64,000 nt of DNA from Scytonema millei VB511283 (GTDB lineage: Bacteria; Cyanobacteriota; Cyanobacteriia; Cyanobacteriales; Chroococcidiopsidaceae). Shown one piece after another: positions 37,017 through 45,574 of this stretch (the stretch's first letter is position 1; each line of letters opens with the position of its first letter). The position numbers and the translations under genes are program-made. A model generated the notes under the pieces. The model was not told the origin of the DNA and searched no databases. It saw only the letters and a program-made list of their open reading frames with translations. The DNA lies in the NCBI RefSeq assembly GCF_000817735.3, contig NZ_JTJC03000001.1, positions 1,189,336 to 1,253,335 of the forward strand, written 5' to 3'.

Positions 37017-38249
37017 TTATGCGACACAACTCGATATATTATCGGGCAGTGCAACAATAGCTACGCCATCATCGCTGATAGTGTAGGAGGTATCCCTCAA
37101 AGCTTTCAGCAAAATGCCGAAAGCACCATTAAAATCCCGTCCAATGGTATGATTACAGACAGGACATTTAAATACTTTAGATCCACCTAGTTTTTGGTGA
37201 ACGTGTCCGCAAGATATGCAGGTTTTGCTGGTGAATTCTTCCGTTACATCGATGACGTTGCAGCCATTCAACTCAGCTTTTTGCTTAAGGTGTAATTTGA
37301 ATCGATAATGCGCCCAATTCAACATCTGTCTCGCGGTTTTAGATCTGATCTTACGTCGCTTTTTATTAGTCATCTCTGATGTTTCAAAAGTCGGCAGCAA
37401 GATGTATTGGTAATTGTTAACCAACCAATTAGAAACTTGCTTGTGACACTCATCCACCAAGTTTCTAATTTTGCTTCTCAGTCGTGCTGCTGCCTGCCTC
37501 ATTTTTTGTCTTTGACGGCGAGACTCAGATTTAGCAATCCGACTCATTAAAGCGTCAAGATGTTGGCACAATCTTGCGATTCTACCCATGTCTCCTTTCC
37601 CGAATTCGACAAACTGATTACCGTCGAATCCAGTTAGGAAGGCACGTACACCTGGATCTAGAGAAATAACTTGACCAGATGTTTTTCTACTTTGTACAGT
37701 ACGCTCCTCTAAAAATACCGCAAACCATCCATTCTTGGTTTTAATTAATTGAGTGGCGGAGCTGCTGCTGGTTGGCAATGGCTCGCTTGCAATAAATGTT
37801 AGCCCTTTAGTCAAGTTAGGATACCATCTACCCGACTTGTAATTAGAGTGATTAAACTTGATTGTTTGTCTGGGTGCTTTACAGCTCCTAAACTTACAAT
37901 CCTTTGAGGCTGCATATGCTTGATGGGCATCGAATATCGCATTTTGTCTAATGTGGCAGGGGGTAGATTTTACCCATTCCGGTAGAGTGGAACTCATGAT
38001 AATATTGCGGAGCTTAAGTTTAGAGATTCTGCCGTTTTTCTTTTGATACGCAATTGCTTGATTGAAACAATAACGACAAGCCGCCAGCCACTTATTCCAC
38101 TCTTTCTTCAGACTTGAATCTGGGTAAATCTGGATCTTCTTTGACCTGAGACTTGTATTTTCTAAGTCCGTAGAGTCGGCTGCTAAAACAGTGGAGGATA
38201 GCGAGGATATCTTCAACCATTTCTGCCTCTGGAGATAAACTTGTTTCAT
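37017..38249 (-). CDS. tnpB: TnpB RNA-guided endonuclease
   Basis: The RuvC acidic triad appears complete: Asp in SLDPGVRAF, Glu in LLPTFETSE and Asp in TIGRDFNGAFG. The zinc ribbon CISCGHVH...CPVC lies between the last two. The N-terminal wedge region starts at SKKIQIYPDSSLKKEWNKWL. TnpB cuts DNA guided by RNA made from the element's right end and helps the element persist. The frame is open far upstream through tnpA; ATG 38249 is taken as start, and TTG 38216 is nearer the expected N-terminus. It overlaps the end of tnpA in another frame, as is normal in IS607. Confidence 0.88.
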   Translation of the reverse strand: MKQVYLQRQKWLKISSLSSTVLAADSTDLENTSLRSKKIQIYPDSSLKKEWNKWLAACRYCFNQAIAYQKKNGRISKLKLRNIIMSSTLPEWVKSTPCHIRQNAIFDAHQAYAASKDCKFRSCKAPRQTIKFNHSNYKSGRWYPNLTKGLTFIASEPLPTSSSSATQLIKTKNGWFAVFLEERTVQSRKTSGQVISLDPGVRAFLTGFDGNQFVEFGKGDMGRIARLCQHLDALMSRIAKSESRRQRQKMRQAAARLRSKIRNLVDECHKQVSNWLVNNYQYILLPTFETSEMTNKKRRKIRSKTARQMLNWAHYRFKLHLKQKAELNGCNVIDVTEEFTSKTCISCGHVHQKLGGSKVFKCPVCNHTIGRDFNGAFGILLKALRDTSYTISDDGVAIVALPDNISSCVA

Positions 38250-39409
38250 TGAGAACCACGATTTCACATCCATGTTGTTCGCAGATCCATCGATACAGGT
38301 CAAATCCAAATCTAGCAAGTCGGTCTTTGTGGGCGATAATAATGCGTCCGACAGTTCCTTGCATGACTCGTTCCAGTAAGGCAAGAAGCTTTTTTCTTTT
38401 AAAGTTTTTTCGCCTGAAATTAAGGGTAAAATAATAGAACTACCTCGATTTTTGGTTAATTGTGTGAGCATTAAAATCTGTAAGGGATGTGATAAAAGCC
38501 TGCCTGTAGAACGTTTTTACATTGGTGGAAGATACAAAGGCAAAACCTACCACCGCAGCGTTTGCAAAGACTGCGTTGCACAAACTTTTAAAAAGTATTA
38601 TGCAAGAAATCAAGAAAAGATAATTCAACAGGTTTCTACTCGATATAAAGATAAATCTGAAAATATCTTGGCTTACTCTAGAAATTATTATGAGGAAAAT
38701 AGAGACTACATTCTTGTTCAGCAAAGCTTTTACAGAACTACTCCTGAAGCCAGAGCCAAAAGAAACCATTTAAACTCAAAGCGTAAAAAAGCTGTCAAGC
38801 AAAGTATTTTAATTTGCAATGACTGGGAAATGAAAGAAATTGAATCTTTATATTTATTAGCTGTTCAACTAACCGACAAAAAGAAGGAGCTTTACACCGT
38901 AGACCATATTCACCCAATTCAAGGGTATATCTACGGTATTTGTGGTTTGCATTGTTTAAACAACCTTCAAGTTGTAAGAGCAGTTGAAAACAGTACAAAA
39001 CAGAACTTTTTTATTCCTTTTGTTTCTGAAAGTTATCCTTGTTGCGAACTAACACAAAATGGCATTCAGCGATAATCTCATCATTTTCACCGATTTCGCT
39101 AATGATTTCTGCGCCTGGGTAAAGATTTGCAATAGCCGCGATTTGTCGGTTGAGGTCTGGTTGTTGGGCGCGACTGGATACTCTTGCGTAGATAACGGTA
39201 GAGCGAGATCCAGACTTAGCTGTATAGGACTGGACATCGTATCTTCGTTGACCAGAAGGGGTTTTGATCGCTTGGATCTTTCCTTCTTTTTCCCACCGGA
39301 CGAGAGTGCGGAAGTGTACGCCGAGTTGTTCGGCGGCTTCTTTTGGCGTGACATACTTAACGATATACTTCCTCCTAACTCTTGGAAAAAATATATCATG
39401 ATTTATCAC
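38092..39409 (-). pseudogene. tnpA: IS607 serine recombinase tnpA, interrupted by an HNH gene
   Basis: The N-terminal part (39409-39089) has a MerR-like helix-turn-helix (TPKEAAEQLGVHFRTLVRWE) and the serine recombinase start VIYARVSSRAQQPDLNRQI with catalytic Ser, ending EIISEIG. The remainder, from SG plus NFKRKKLLALLERVMQG through AHKDRLARFGFDLYRW and LSPEAEMVEDILAILH to 38092, matches the rest of an IS607 TnpA. About 671 bases (38418-39088) separate the two halves, and the junction also shows a frame difference in an A6 run. The position of the usual initiator is GTT rather than ATG or GTG, so a GTG further up is used or the gene is dead. Confidence 0.85.
38464..39075 (+). CDS. HNH endonuclease with N-terminal zinc ribbon, inserted in tnpA
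   Basis: A protein of about 204 residues. The start has paired cysteines (ICKGCDKSLPVERFYI and CKDC) forming a zinc ribbon as in phage HNH proteins; the middle is lysine- and tyrosine-rich. The C-terminal part has the HNH pattern: TVDHIHPI, GLHCLNNLQVV and ENSTKQNF. It probably cuts DNA, as free-standing homing endonucleases do. It runs opposite to the recombinase gene it splits, with only about 45 bases before the start and 13 after the stop inside the insertion, so an intron is unlikely. GTG 38464 is preferred; TTG 38452 is also in frame. Its codon use and A+T content look unlike the flanking genes. Confidence 0.8.
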   Translation: MSIKICKGCDKSLPVERFYIGGRYKGKTYHRSVCKDCVAQTFKKYYARNQEKIIQQVSTRYKDKSENILAYSRNYYEENRDYILVQQSFYRTTPEARAKRNHLNSKRKKAVKQSILICNDWEMKEIESLYLLAVQLTDKKKELYTVDHIHPIQGYIYGICGLHCLNNLQVVRAVENSTKQNFFIPFVSESYPCCELTQNGIQR

Positions 39410-39498
39410 GTTGTATCACGTTTTAAATATTAAGTTTGTTCTCTTATTGCCATTACATGCTTGCAATTGCTCGTCTTGAATTTGCTGCGATAAACATG

Positions 39499-39520
39499 AA
39501 AAAACCCGCTTAACGCGGGC
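39499..39520 (-). terminator. Intrinsic terminator after the barrel-like gene
   Basis: Minus strand reads GCCCGCGTTAAGCGGGTTTTTT: CCCGC/GCGGG stem with a T tract. It lies 128 bases beyond the stop of the minus-strand gene 39648-40568. Confidence 0.75.
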
Positions 39521-39647
39521 TGTTAGAACGATTTAGTCTTGTTAAGACATGAACTAGCGGAATAGCTAGATATATCTTAAGCTAGGTGTTCTTTATAGCT
39601 ATCTATCTAAGGATAGATATAGCGCTCGGCAAGGGATAGCCAAAATC

Positions 39648-40568
39648 TCACAACATCCACTCCAACACAATTCCCAGCCGACTATCTTTTTCTTGACGCG
39701 AATTTTGCCTTTGTAAATCTGTAGACAACCGCAAATTGTGGGTAACAGCATAGCCAAAAGAGAGTGTTGTCAATCCCACTTCATCATCCGTACCAGGAGA
39801 CACCCAACTTTGAGATAGAGCAATATCTGCCGCACCACCACGCGATAATACCAAGAGCAGCCTTGCCCCTACATTTACACCATCAGTGGAATAATCGCCT
39901 GTTTCTATCTGTCGATAGCCGATTATCGGCGCAAAATTAATGTAATTTCCCAAAGGACGGACGTAATAACGTAAGTCTACACCGTAAGCCTCGCGCTGGC
40001 GATCGAAAGCTGCGTGATAATCTCCACTAATCGTAAAACCACTTTCACTAATAAATAAATCCTCTACACCAAAACTCCAGCCACTAGCATTATTTGTTGA
40101 AGGAAATAAAGAATATCCTAGCCGCAGACGGGTACGAAAACTCGGATCGCGATCGATCTCTTCTAGCACGTTCGGTACTTTACGCATCCAGCGCTGTAGA
40201 ACTGGGCTGCTTTCAATAATTTCTGGTTTTAAATCTAAATCTGCTGCACTGGGTGTCTTGTGTGGCTGTGGTTGACTCCAAGCAGGTGTAGCGATGAGAA
40301 GGAACAGAACAATGAGATCCCCCCTAGCCCCCCTTAAAAAGGGGGGAATATGTCTTGCCAGATCCCCCCTAACCCCTTTTAAAAAGGGAGATCTGATTGC
40401 CCCGCCTGCTAAGGGGGGTTGGGGGGATCTGATTGCCTTCCTTTCTAAAGGGAGATGGCAGGATCTGATTGCCCCCCGATCTTCGGGGGGTTGGGGGGAT
40501 CTTCCGCGACGTAGTTTCAACAAACCGAGATTCAAGCCGAACTTTTGAGATTTTGGCGATTCTTTCAC
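39648..40568 (-). CDS. Outer-membrane barrel-like protein with repeat array in its leader
   Basis: The mature region (about 205 residues after PAWSQ) has alternating aromatic/polar strands (RLRLGYSLFPSTNNASGWSF, GFTISGDYHAAF, YVRPLGNYINFAPIIGYR, LTTLSFGYAVTHNLRL) as in outer-membrane beta-barrels or surface proteins. The signal-peptide core is LIVLFLLIATPAWS at about residues 85-98. Residues 22-84 are encoded by about five CCCCCTTA-type repeats, between an initial GTG-encoded MKESPKSQKF and the core. No ATG, GTG or TTG is in frame between the array and the core. The GTG at 40568 lies directly behind the acsF terminator and lacks a ribosome site, so expression is doubtful. Confidence 0.6.
   Translation of the reverse strand: MKESPKSQKFGLNLGLLKLRRGRSPQPPEDRGAIRSCHLPLERKAIRSPQPPLAGGAIRSPFLKGVRGDLARHIPPFLRGARGDLIVLFLLIATPAWSQPQPHKTPSAADLDLKPEIIESSPVLQRWMRKVPNVLEEIDRDPSFRTRLRLGYSLFPSTNNASGWSFGVEDLFISESGFTISGDYHAAFDRQREAYGVDLRYYVRPLGNYINFAPIIGYRQIETGDYSTDGVNVGARLLLVLSRGGAADIALSQSWVSPGTDDEVGLTTLSFGYAVTHNLRLSTDLQRQNSRQEKDSRLGIVLEWML
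40316..40503. repeat. Array of about five CCCCCTTA/GATC palindromic repeats
   Basis: Units such as GATCCCCCCTAGCCCCCCTT, a run of A, then GGGGGG, spaced with ATCTGATTGCC and TGTCTTGCCA. They are palindromic and vary in length. They are translated in frame within gene 39648-40568. Confidence 0.85.
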
Positions 40569-40603
40569 AAAAAAAGTGGTTCTGCATAGTACAGAACCAC
40601 TTT
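40569..40603 (-). terminator. Intrinsic terminator after acsF
   Basis: AAAGTGGTTCTG and CAGAACCACTTT form a 12-bp stem with loop CATAGTA; the minus strand continues with seven T. It follows the acsF stop by 22 bases. Confidence 0.9.
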
Positions 40604-40625
40604 AGCGGAGCAAAACTTAAAGTTG

Positions 40626-41702
40626 CTATCGTACCATTCCGTGAGACGGAGCAACGTCAATTGGCTTCATCAGGTACAACCGCAATAATTGCCAACCATT
40701 GGAAACATAGAACGGTAATTTCTGGAAGAATTGTAGAAACTTCGGCGTATTAGAGCTAGCGATCGCCGTTAATTTTTCATTATTCTTCACACAAACATCT
40801 AAGCGTTGGTAAAACTCTGGATTCTCTACATCCAGCATCACCGGAAATACCCGTCCAGCGGTTTCGTTCGTCTTCTCAATCACGTAGACATCGTAATCTC
40901 TTGCATTCAAGCCGATAGAAGCATAAAACTTAGACCGCTGAATGTCGTTAAGATACATGGTAGCAAACACCGACAGCAGGAAGAAGCGACACCATAACCG
41001 CGCTTTCCAGTCATTTAACATTTGCGGTTGCGCCCGCATAACGGCATCAAAGAAATCTCCGTGGCGGTTTTCGTCCTGACACCAGTTTTCAAAGAAGCGG
41101 AAAATTGGATAAATCCGATCTTCAGGATGCGCCTGGAGATGACGGTAAATCGTGATGTAGCGCCAGTAACCGATTTTTTCCGATAGATAAGTGGCGTAGA
41201 AGATAAACTTCGGTTTGAAGAAAGTATATGTGTGGTTCTTGGTTAAGAATCCTAAATCAAGCGACAAGTCAAAATCGGACATCGCCTTATTGAGAAAACC
41301 TGCGTGACGGGCTTCATCCCGCGACATGAGGGCGAAACACTCTGCCAATACGGGGTTTTTCCCCTTCAAGCGGCGGCTGAGTTCTTTGTACAGCAAGAAA
41401 CCAGAAAACTCTGCCGTACAAGAACGCTCTAAAAACTCAACAAATAATTGGCGAGTTTCCCCATCAATGCGATCCCAAGACTGGTCAAATTCTTCATCTC
41501 GGACAAAGTGATGGCGATTGTAATCAGTACGAAACTCTTCGAGTATTGCTTTCAACTCATCTTCGTTGACGGAAATGTCCATCCGCGCCATTTCATCGAA
41601 GTCTGTTGTATAAAACCGAGGCGTAAGTATAGTTTCCTTGGCTGGAGCTTTTACCCCAGGACGTATTTCTTCAAAGCTCGGTTTTTTCAGGGAATCTACC
41701 AT
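40626..41702 (-). CDS. acsF: Mg-protoporphyrin IX monomethyl ester oxidative cyclase AcsF
   Basis: Makes the isocyclic ring of chlorophyll, using O2, on a di-iron centre. The ligands are seen in [26 protein letters not shown] and [15 protein letters not shown] (EXnDExRH pattern). The 358-residue length is normal. It carries the conserved start with [16 protein letters not shown]. The gene is monocistronic, with a strong terminator behind it. Cyanobacteria may have two copies (ChlA1/ChlA2) used in air or low oxygen; which one this is cannot be told. Confidence 0.95.
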   Translation of the reverse strand: MVDSLKKPSFEEIRPGVKAPAKETILTPRFYTTDFDEMARMDISVNEDELKAILEEFRTDYNRHHFVRDEEFDQSWDRIDGETRQLFVEFLERSCTAEFSGFLLYKELSRRLKGKNPVLAECFALMSRDEARHAGFLNKAMSDFDLSLDLGFLTKNHTYTFFKPKFIFYATYLSEKIGYWRYITIYRHLQAHPEDRIYPIFRFFENWCQDENRHGDFFDAVMRAQPQMLNDWKARLWCRFFLLSVFATMYLNDIQRSKFYASIGLNARDYDVYVIEKTNETAGRVFPVMLDVENPEFYQRLDVCVKNNEKLTAIASSNTPKFLQFFQKLPFYVSNGWQLLRLYLMKPIDVAPSHGMVR

Positions 41703-42171
41703 GTCGTTTTGCTCTTGTGGGGTTCTTATCTCTGTAACAAAAGATAGAGCGCAATTTATTATCTAAAATTCAGTCTACCAAGGGTTCAGGGCGATCGCGT
41801 GGCTTTACCACATTAAGAGTTACTACACCCCATCAATTTTTTTTACAAATTTGTCATTCTTTGGGCAAATTCAATCGATTTATGCATCAAAAATCGGGAG
41901 CAGGGGAAAGAGAGCTGAGGGAGAGTCGCGAAGCTGAGGGAGCGATTGGGAGCTGAGGGAGCAACTCAAAATTCACGCATTCACGCATTCACGCATTCAA
42001 AATTTCCCTACACCCCACACCCCACACCCTACACCCCACACCACTCACTACTCACCACACCCCCTTCTTCGCTGATAACTGACAGCTGACAACTGACAAC
42101 TGATTCTACCTGTCAAATCCAATCCCAATCTCTAACATAGAAAATACGCTCCCTGGTTATCCACACAACTT
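41703..42171. other. Spacer with repeats between acsF and a TM2 gene
   Basis: The acsF leader occupies the first 100 bases. Tandem TTCACGCA units (41972-41998), ACACCCC units (42005-42055) and AACTGACAACTG units (42077-42103) follow. No gene is seen. Confidence 0.6.
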
Positions 42172-42651
42172 ATGAATAAAACTAGTAGTTCTTATATTCT
42201 GTGGTTGGGTTGTTTGCTTCAAGTTTACGGGTTGCATCGCTTCTATAACGGCAAAATAGCCACGGGTTTGCTGTGGTTATTTACCTTCGGCTTATTTGGT
42301 GTCGGGCAATTGATCGATTTATTTCTCATTCCCGATATGGTAGACGATTACAATGCTAAGCTAAGAGCCAAAATGGGCTTATCTGCTGCTGGTATACCGC
42401 TATCAGACCCGGTAGTTGCTACCCAGACAATCCAAGTAAATCCTAAAGAGCAATTGATGGTTAAATTGCTCAAAGCTGCGGCGGTGCATGGGGGTAAGCT
42501 TTCCGTCACTCAAGGCGTGATGGATACTGGTGCTAGTTTTGCTCAGGTAGAAGCAGCTTTAAAAGAAATGGTCAAGTCTGGTTATGTGGGAGTTGATAAT
42601 CATCCTGCAACTGGAGTGGTTGTTTACAAATTTCTGGAATTGCCATCGTAG
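42172..42651 (+). CDS. TM2 domain protein with winged-helix-like C-terminus
   Basis: Residues 8-57 form a TM2 unit: two helices with the turn LHRFYNGK between them and FGLFGVGQLIDLFLIPDMV. The C-terminal 75 residues (LLKAAAVHGGKLSVTQGVMD, VEAALKEMVKSGYVGV) resemble a winged helix. The family is widespread in cyanobacteria with no known role. Confidence 0.85.
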   Translation: MNKTSSSYILWLGCLLQVYGLHRFYNGKIATGLLWLFTFGLFGVGQLIDLFLIPDMVDDYNAKLRAKMGLSAAGIPLSDPVVATQTIQVNPKEQLMVKLLKAAAVHGGKLSVTQGVMDTGASFAQVEAALKEMVKSGYVGVDNHPATGVVVYKFLELPS

Positions 42652-42669
42652 CGATTTGCAATTGAAATA

Positions 42670-42697
42670 GTAGGGGCGTACATCTGTACGCCCCTAC
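42670..42697. repeat. GTAGGGGCGTACA palindrome
   Basis: GTAGGGGCGTACA and TGTACGCCCCTAC form a 13-bp stem. Between the stop of the TM2 gene and the convergent DUF2996 gene, it could end transcription of both. Confidence 0.7.
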
Positions 42698-42731
42698 AAA
42701 TGTCATATCTAGAATGAGAATATAGTTGAAC

Positions 42732-43478
42732 TTAATTCAGTGACAGCCACTTTTGACCGTTCAACCGCTGGATGATTCCCCACATGAGAAGGTCGAGTGT
42801 CATCTTGCGTTCATCACCCAGAAAATGCTCGATTGTACTGGGTCGAGAGCCTTCATTGCAAGAGAAATATTTCTTGCCTTGAATATCTTCGTCAGGGAAA
42901 TAAAGGTTGAATTGTCTAGGGTCGTTTTGCCACTTACCAACAATTTGCCAGCATTCTTGTTGCTCCAAGCCAACCACAGGAAATTTTTGCTTGGTCAAAG
43001 TTAAATCTACATCCACGACTCCTTCAGTTTTCAAAGCTTTCTGGATTGCTGGGATGTAGTCTTGCTGAATGAATTCAGTAAACGGCTTATCTTCAACTGT
43101 CGGACCCTTTTCTTTCTTAGCTTTAGCGGCGGGTTTATCACCTGCTGCTTTAGCTGCGGCTGGCTTATCGGCTTTGGGTGATGCGTCGGGTTTTTTGGAA
43201 CCTGGCTTGTCAGCTGCTTTTGCTTGCTGGTCAGTTTCATTTGGAGCTTCTGCTGTCGCCGTGCCTTTTTCCTTTGCCTCGTCCGTATTCGCCACTAGAT
43301 TCTCTTCTGGAACTGGTGCGTTGGCAGTAGGAATCTGTGAAGCTTCTGGGTCAGAAGTCGTTTTAAGATTTTCTGCAACGACATCAGGAGCTTGTTTATC
43401 TACAGTGCTGGGTGGCGCATTTTCGCCTGCCGTTTCTCCTGCTGGAGCCTGTTCTGGATTCTGATTTTCTTCTGCCAT
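42732..43478 (-). CDS. DUF2996 family protein with long acidic/Ala-Lys-rich N-terminus
   Basis: The C-terminal 115 residues (EDKPFTEFIQQDYIPAIQ, KFPVVGLEQQECWQIVGKW, FNLYFPDEDIQGKKYFSC, LDLLMWGIIQRLNGQKWL) match the cyanobacterial DUF2996. The first 130 residues are disordered, Glu-, Ala- and Lys-rich, longer than in many homologues. Function is unknown; related plant proteins are plastid-targeted. Confidence 0.85.
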   Translation of the reverse strand: MAEENQNPEQAPAGETAGENAPPSTVDKQAPDVVAENLKTTSDPEASQIPTANAPVPEENLVANTDEAKEKGTATAEAPNETDQQAKAADKPGSKKPDASPKADKPAAAKAAGDKPAAKAKKEKGPTVEDKPFTEFIQQDYIPAIQKALKTEGVVDVDLTLTKQKFPVVGLEQQECWQIVGKWQNDPRQFNLYFPDEDIQGKKYFSCNEGSRPSTIEHFLGDERKMTLDLLMWGIIQRLNGQKWLSLN

Positions 43479-43558
43479 TGCTCAACTCATTCCTCGATCT
43501 ATAGGTATAAGAGCGATCGCTGTTATAAGTTTTTCCTTAAGAACATTGTGACACGATA

Positions 43559-43586
43559 GTAGAGACGTTACATGTAACGTCTCTAC
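43559..43586. repeat. GTAGAGACGTTACA 28-bp palindrome
   Basis: Perfect palindrome GTAGAGACGTTACA/TGTAACGTCTCTAC, with a near copy at 54038-54065. It is followed by CTGATAACTG tandem units up to 43617. Confidence 0.75.
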
Positions 43587-43620
43587 ACTGATAACTGATA
43601 ACTGTTAACTGATAACTGAA

Positions 43621-43896
43621 TTAACCGCCAGCTACCGCAGGGACGATACTCACTTCATCACCTTCTTTCAAAGGTGTATCTATACCATCCAAAAAACGTA
43701 TATCTTCGCTATTGACGTATAGATTCAAGAAACGACGCGGTTGTCCCTGTTCGTCACACAAACGGGACTTAATCCCAGGAAAACCCTGTTCCAGAGATTC
43801 AATCAGCTCGGCTACGCTATGACCGCTACCCTCATAAGTAGCTTGATTGTTGGTGAACTTTTGCAATGCAGTCGGAATTAGTACTTTGATAGCCAT
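43621..43896 (-). CDS. MoaD/ThiS-family sulfur carrier protein
   Basis: A 91-residue ubiquitin-fold protein ending in GlyGly (VPAVAGG) for thiocarboxylate formation: [37 protein letters not shown]. It lies downstream of thrC on the same strand. ATG 43896 is the conserved start; a frame from 43983 includes repeat DNA. Role could be in cofactor or cysteine/homocysteine sulfur transfer; see the thrC entry. Confidence 0.85.
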   Translation of the reverse strand: MAIKVLIPTALQKFTNNQATYEGSGHSVAELIESLEQGFPGIKSRLCDEQGQPRRFLNLYVNSEDIRFLDGIDTPLKEGDEVSIVPAVAGG

Positions 43897-44011
43897 ATCT
43901 AGGGAGTCGGGAGTCGGGAGTCGGGAGTCGGAAGTGGATAATGGGTGTATATCGGTCATCAACAACCAATTACCCATTATCAATTCAAAATCTAAAATCC
44001 AAAATTTAAAA
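43897..44011. repeat. GGGAGTC tandem heptamers between thrC and the sulfur carrier gene
   Basis: GGGAGTC is repeated about four times (43901-43930), followed by AT-rich sequence. The tract stands where the leader of the carrier gene should be. Confidence 0.65.
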
Positions 44012-45313
44012 TTAGACCAAAACTTGTTGCCAATCGAGGCGTTCGAGGGTGCGAGAACGCTCTAATGCTCTTTCAAAGCTATCGAGTTTTGGCTCAATTG
44101 TGAGGGGTTCGCCTGCATATCCTTGAACGGCTTCTTGTGTCTTCAAGCCATTTCCAGTGATGTAAGCAACTGTGGTTTCTTCGGGGTCGATCTTACCTGC
44201 TTCTACCAGTTTTTTCAACACGGCAATCGTGGTTCCACCTGCGGTTTCGGTAAAGATGCCTTCGGTTTCTGCTAGTAATTTGATGCCTTCGATAATTTCA
44301 GGATCGCTAACTGATTCAATGTTACCATTGGTCTTGCGCGCAATATCTAAAGCATAGACACCATCAGCGGGATTACCGATCGCAATTGATTTAGCGATCG
44401 TACTCGGTTTCACTGGTTTGATAAAGTCTCTGTTTTCCCGATAAGCTTGGGCAATCGGCGAACATCCGTCGGCTTGCGCGCCGCTGAATCTGACGTGCTT
44501 GCCTTCTACTAAGCCAACTTCGGTAAATTCTTGGAAGCCTTTGTAGATTTTGGTGAATAGGGAGCCAGAGGCTAGAGGTGCAACTACATGATCCGGCAGT
44601 TCCCAACCGAGTTGTTCTGCAACTTCATAACCTAAAGTTTTAGAACCTTCGGAGTAATAGGGGCGCAAATTGATGTTGACAAAACCCCAACCATATGTAT
44701 TTGCCACTTCAGAACAGAGGCGGTTTACTTGGTCGTAGTTACCTTGTACTGCCATAACGGTAGGGCTGTAAATCAAAGTCCCTAAAACCTTACCTGCTTC
44801 TAAATCGGCGGGGATGAAGACGCAGCAATCTAAACCTGCGTGAGCGGCGATCGCAGCGGTAGAATTAGCTAAATTCCCCGTACTCGCACAAGATACTGTC
44901 GTAAAACCTAACTCCCGAGCGCGAGTCAAGGCAACCGATACCACCCGATCCTTAAAGCTCAGGGTAGGCATGTTGACAGCATCGTTTTTGATGTAAAGCT
45001 TTTTCAGTCCGAGACGACGCGCTAAACGATTGGCACGGACTAAAGGTGTTAAGCCAGTACCGACATCAATCGGGTTATCGGTAGCAACAGGTAAAAAAGG
45101 ACGATAGCGCCAAATTGAGTGAGGTCCTTTTTGAATGCTTTCGCGAGTGACGGTTTCGCGCAAAGCGGTGTAATCGTAGGCAACTTCCAATGGACCAAAG
45201 CAATATTCGCAAACGTGCATTGCTTGTAGTTCGTACTCAGCACCACATTCCTTACATTTCAAGGCTCTAAACGTGGCGTTTGTTTTGGTTTGGTTTGCGA
45301 TCGCCTGAGTCAT
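44012..45313 (-). CDS. thrC: Threonine synthase
   Basis: A 433-residue fold-type II PLP enzyme. It starts with a zinc-ribbon-like [19 protein letters not shown], then [18 protein letters not shown] with the PLP Lys in SFKDR, and [20 protein letters not shown]. It turns O-phosphohomoserine into threonine. The gene for a MoaD/ThiS-like protein follows at 116 bases. That pairing recalls CysM-CysO, where a carrier thiocarboxylate feeds a PLP synthase, so a second substrate is conceivable, but nothing in the sequence proves it. Confidence 0.93.
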   Translation of the reverse strand: MTQAIANQTKTNATFRALKCKECGAEYELQAMHVCEYCFGPLEVAYDYTALRETVTRESIQKGPHSIWRYRPFLPVATDNPIDVGTGLTPLVRANRLARRLGLKKLYIKNDAVNMPTLSFKDRVVSVALTRARELGFTTVSCASTGNLANSTAAIAAHAGLDCCVFIPADLEAGKVLGTLIYSPTVMAVQGNYDQVNRLCSEVANTYGWGFVNINLRPYYSEGSKTLGYEVAEQLGWELPDHVVAPLASGSLFTKIYKGFQEFTEVGLVEGKHVRFSGAQADGCSPIAQAYRENRDFIKPVKPSTIAKSIAIGNPADGVYALDIARKTNGNIESVSDPEIIEGIKLLAETEGIFTETAGGTTIAVLKKLVEAGKIDPEETTVAYITGNGLKTQEAVQGYAGEPLTIEPKLDSFERALERSRTLERLDWQQVLV

Positions 45314-45423
45314 TAGTCATTCCCTCGATTGTCCGTCAACTTCGGTTGATACTAACACGGTGTATATAGCGAGTCAAACATACCCGACTTTTTTTGTCGG
45401 GATTTGTTTTATCACAACACAAT

Positions 45424-45552
45424 TAGGGGCGCACAACTGTGCGCCCCTACACGAAATATGCTTTATCTGCTCTTGCTAATGTACGGGCGGGTTAACCAAT
45501 CATTTCGACTGGTGAGTGAAAATCTCGGTGAACCCGCCTCTACAAACAAATG
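45424..45552. repeat. Two palindromic repeats between thrC and ndhD
   Basis: 45424-45449 is TAGGGGCGCACA-AC-TGTGCGCCCCTA. 45481-45543 begins GTACGGGCGGGTT and ends AACCCGCCTCTAC. Confidence 0.75.
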
Positions 45553-45574
45553 ACCAATGACTCATGACAAATGA

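Larger units (their letters stand above)
37017..39409 (-). mobile_element. IS607-family element, tnpA disrupted, tnpB intact
   Basis: Gene order on the minus strand is a serine-recombinase tnpA (39409 to 38092) overlapping tnpB (to 37017), as in IS607. The recombinase is split by 38418-39088. IS607 elements lack terminal inverted repeats and make no target duplications, so the outer limits are approximate (coding limits are given). Confidence 0.85.

Noticed and set aside
38418-39088. Group I or group II intron in tnpA carrying the HNH gene
   Set aside because: The HNH gene faces the opposite way and fills nearly all of the 671 bases, leaving no room for a catalytic intron core; no domain V-like hairpin was seen.
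43069-43464. 131-codon frame antisense to the DUF2996 gene
   Set aside because: Ala/Ser-rich shadow of the Ala/Lys/Glu-rich N-terminus on the other strand.
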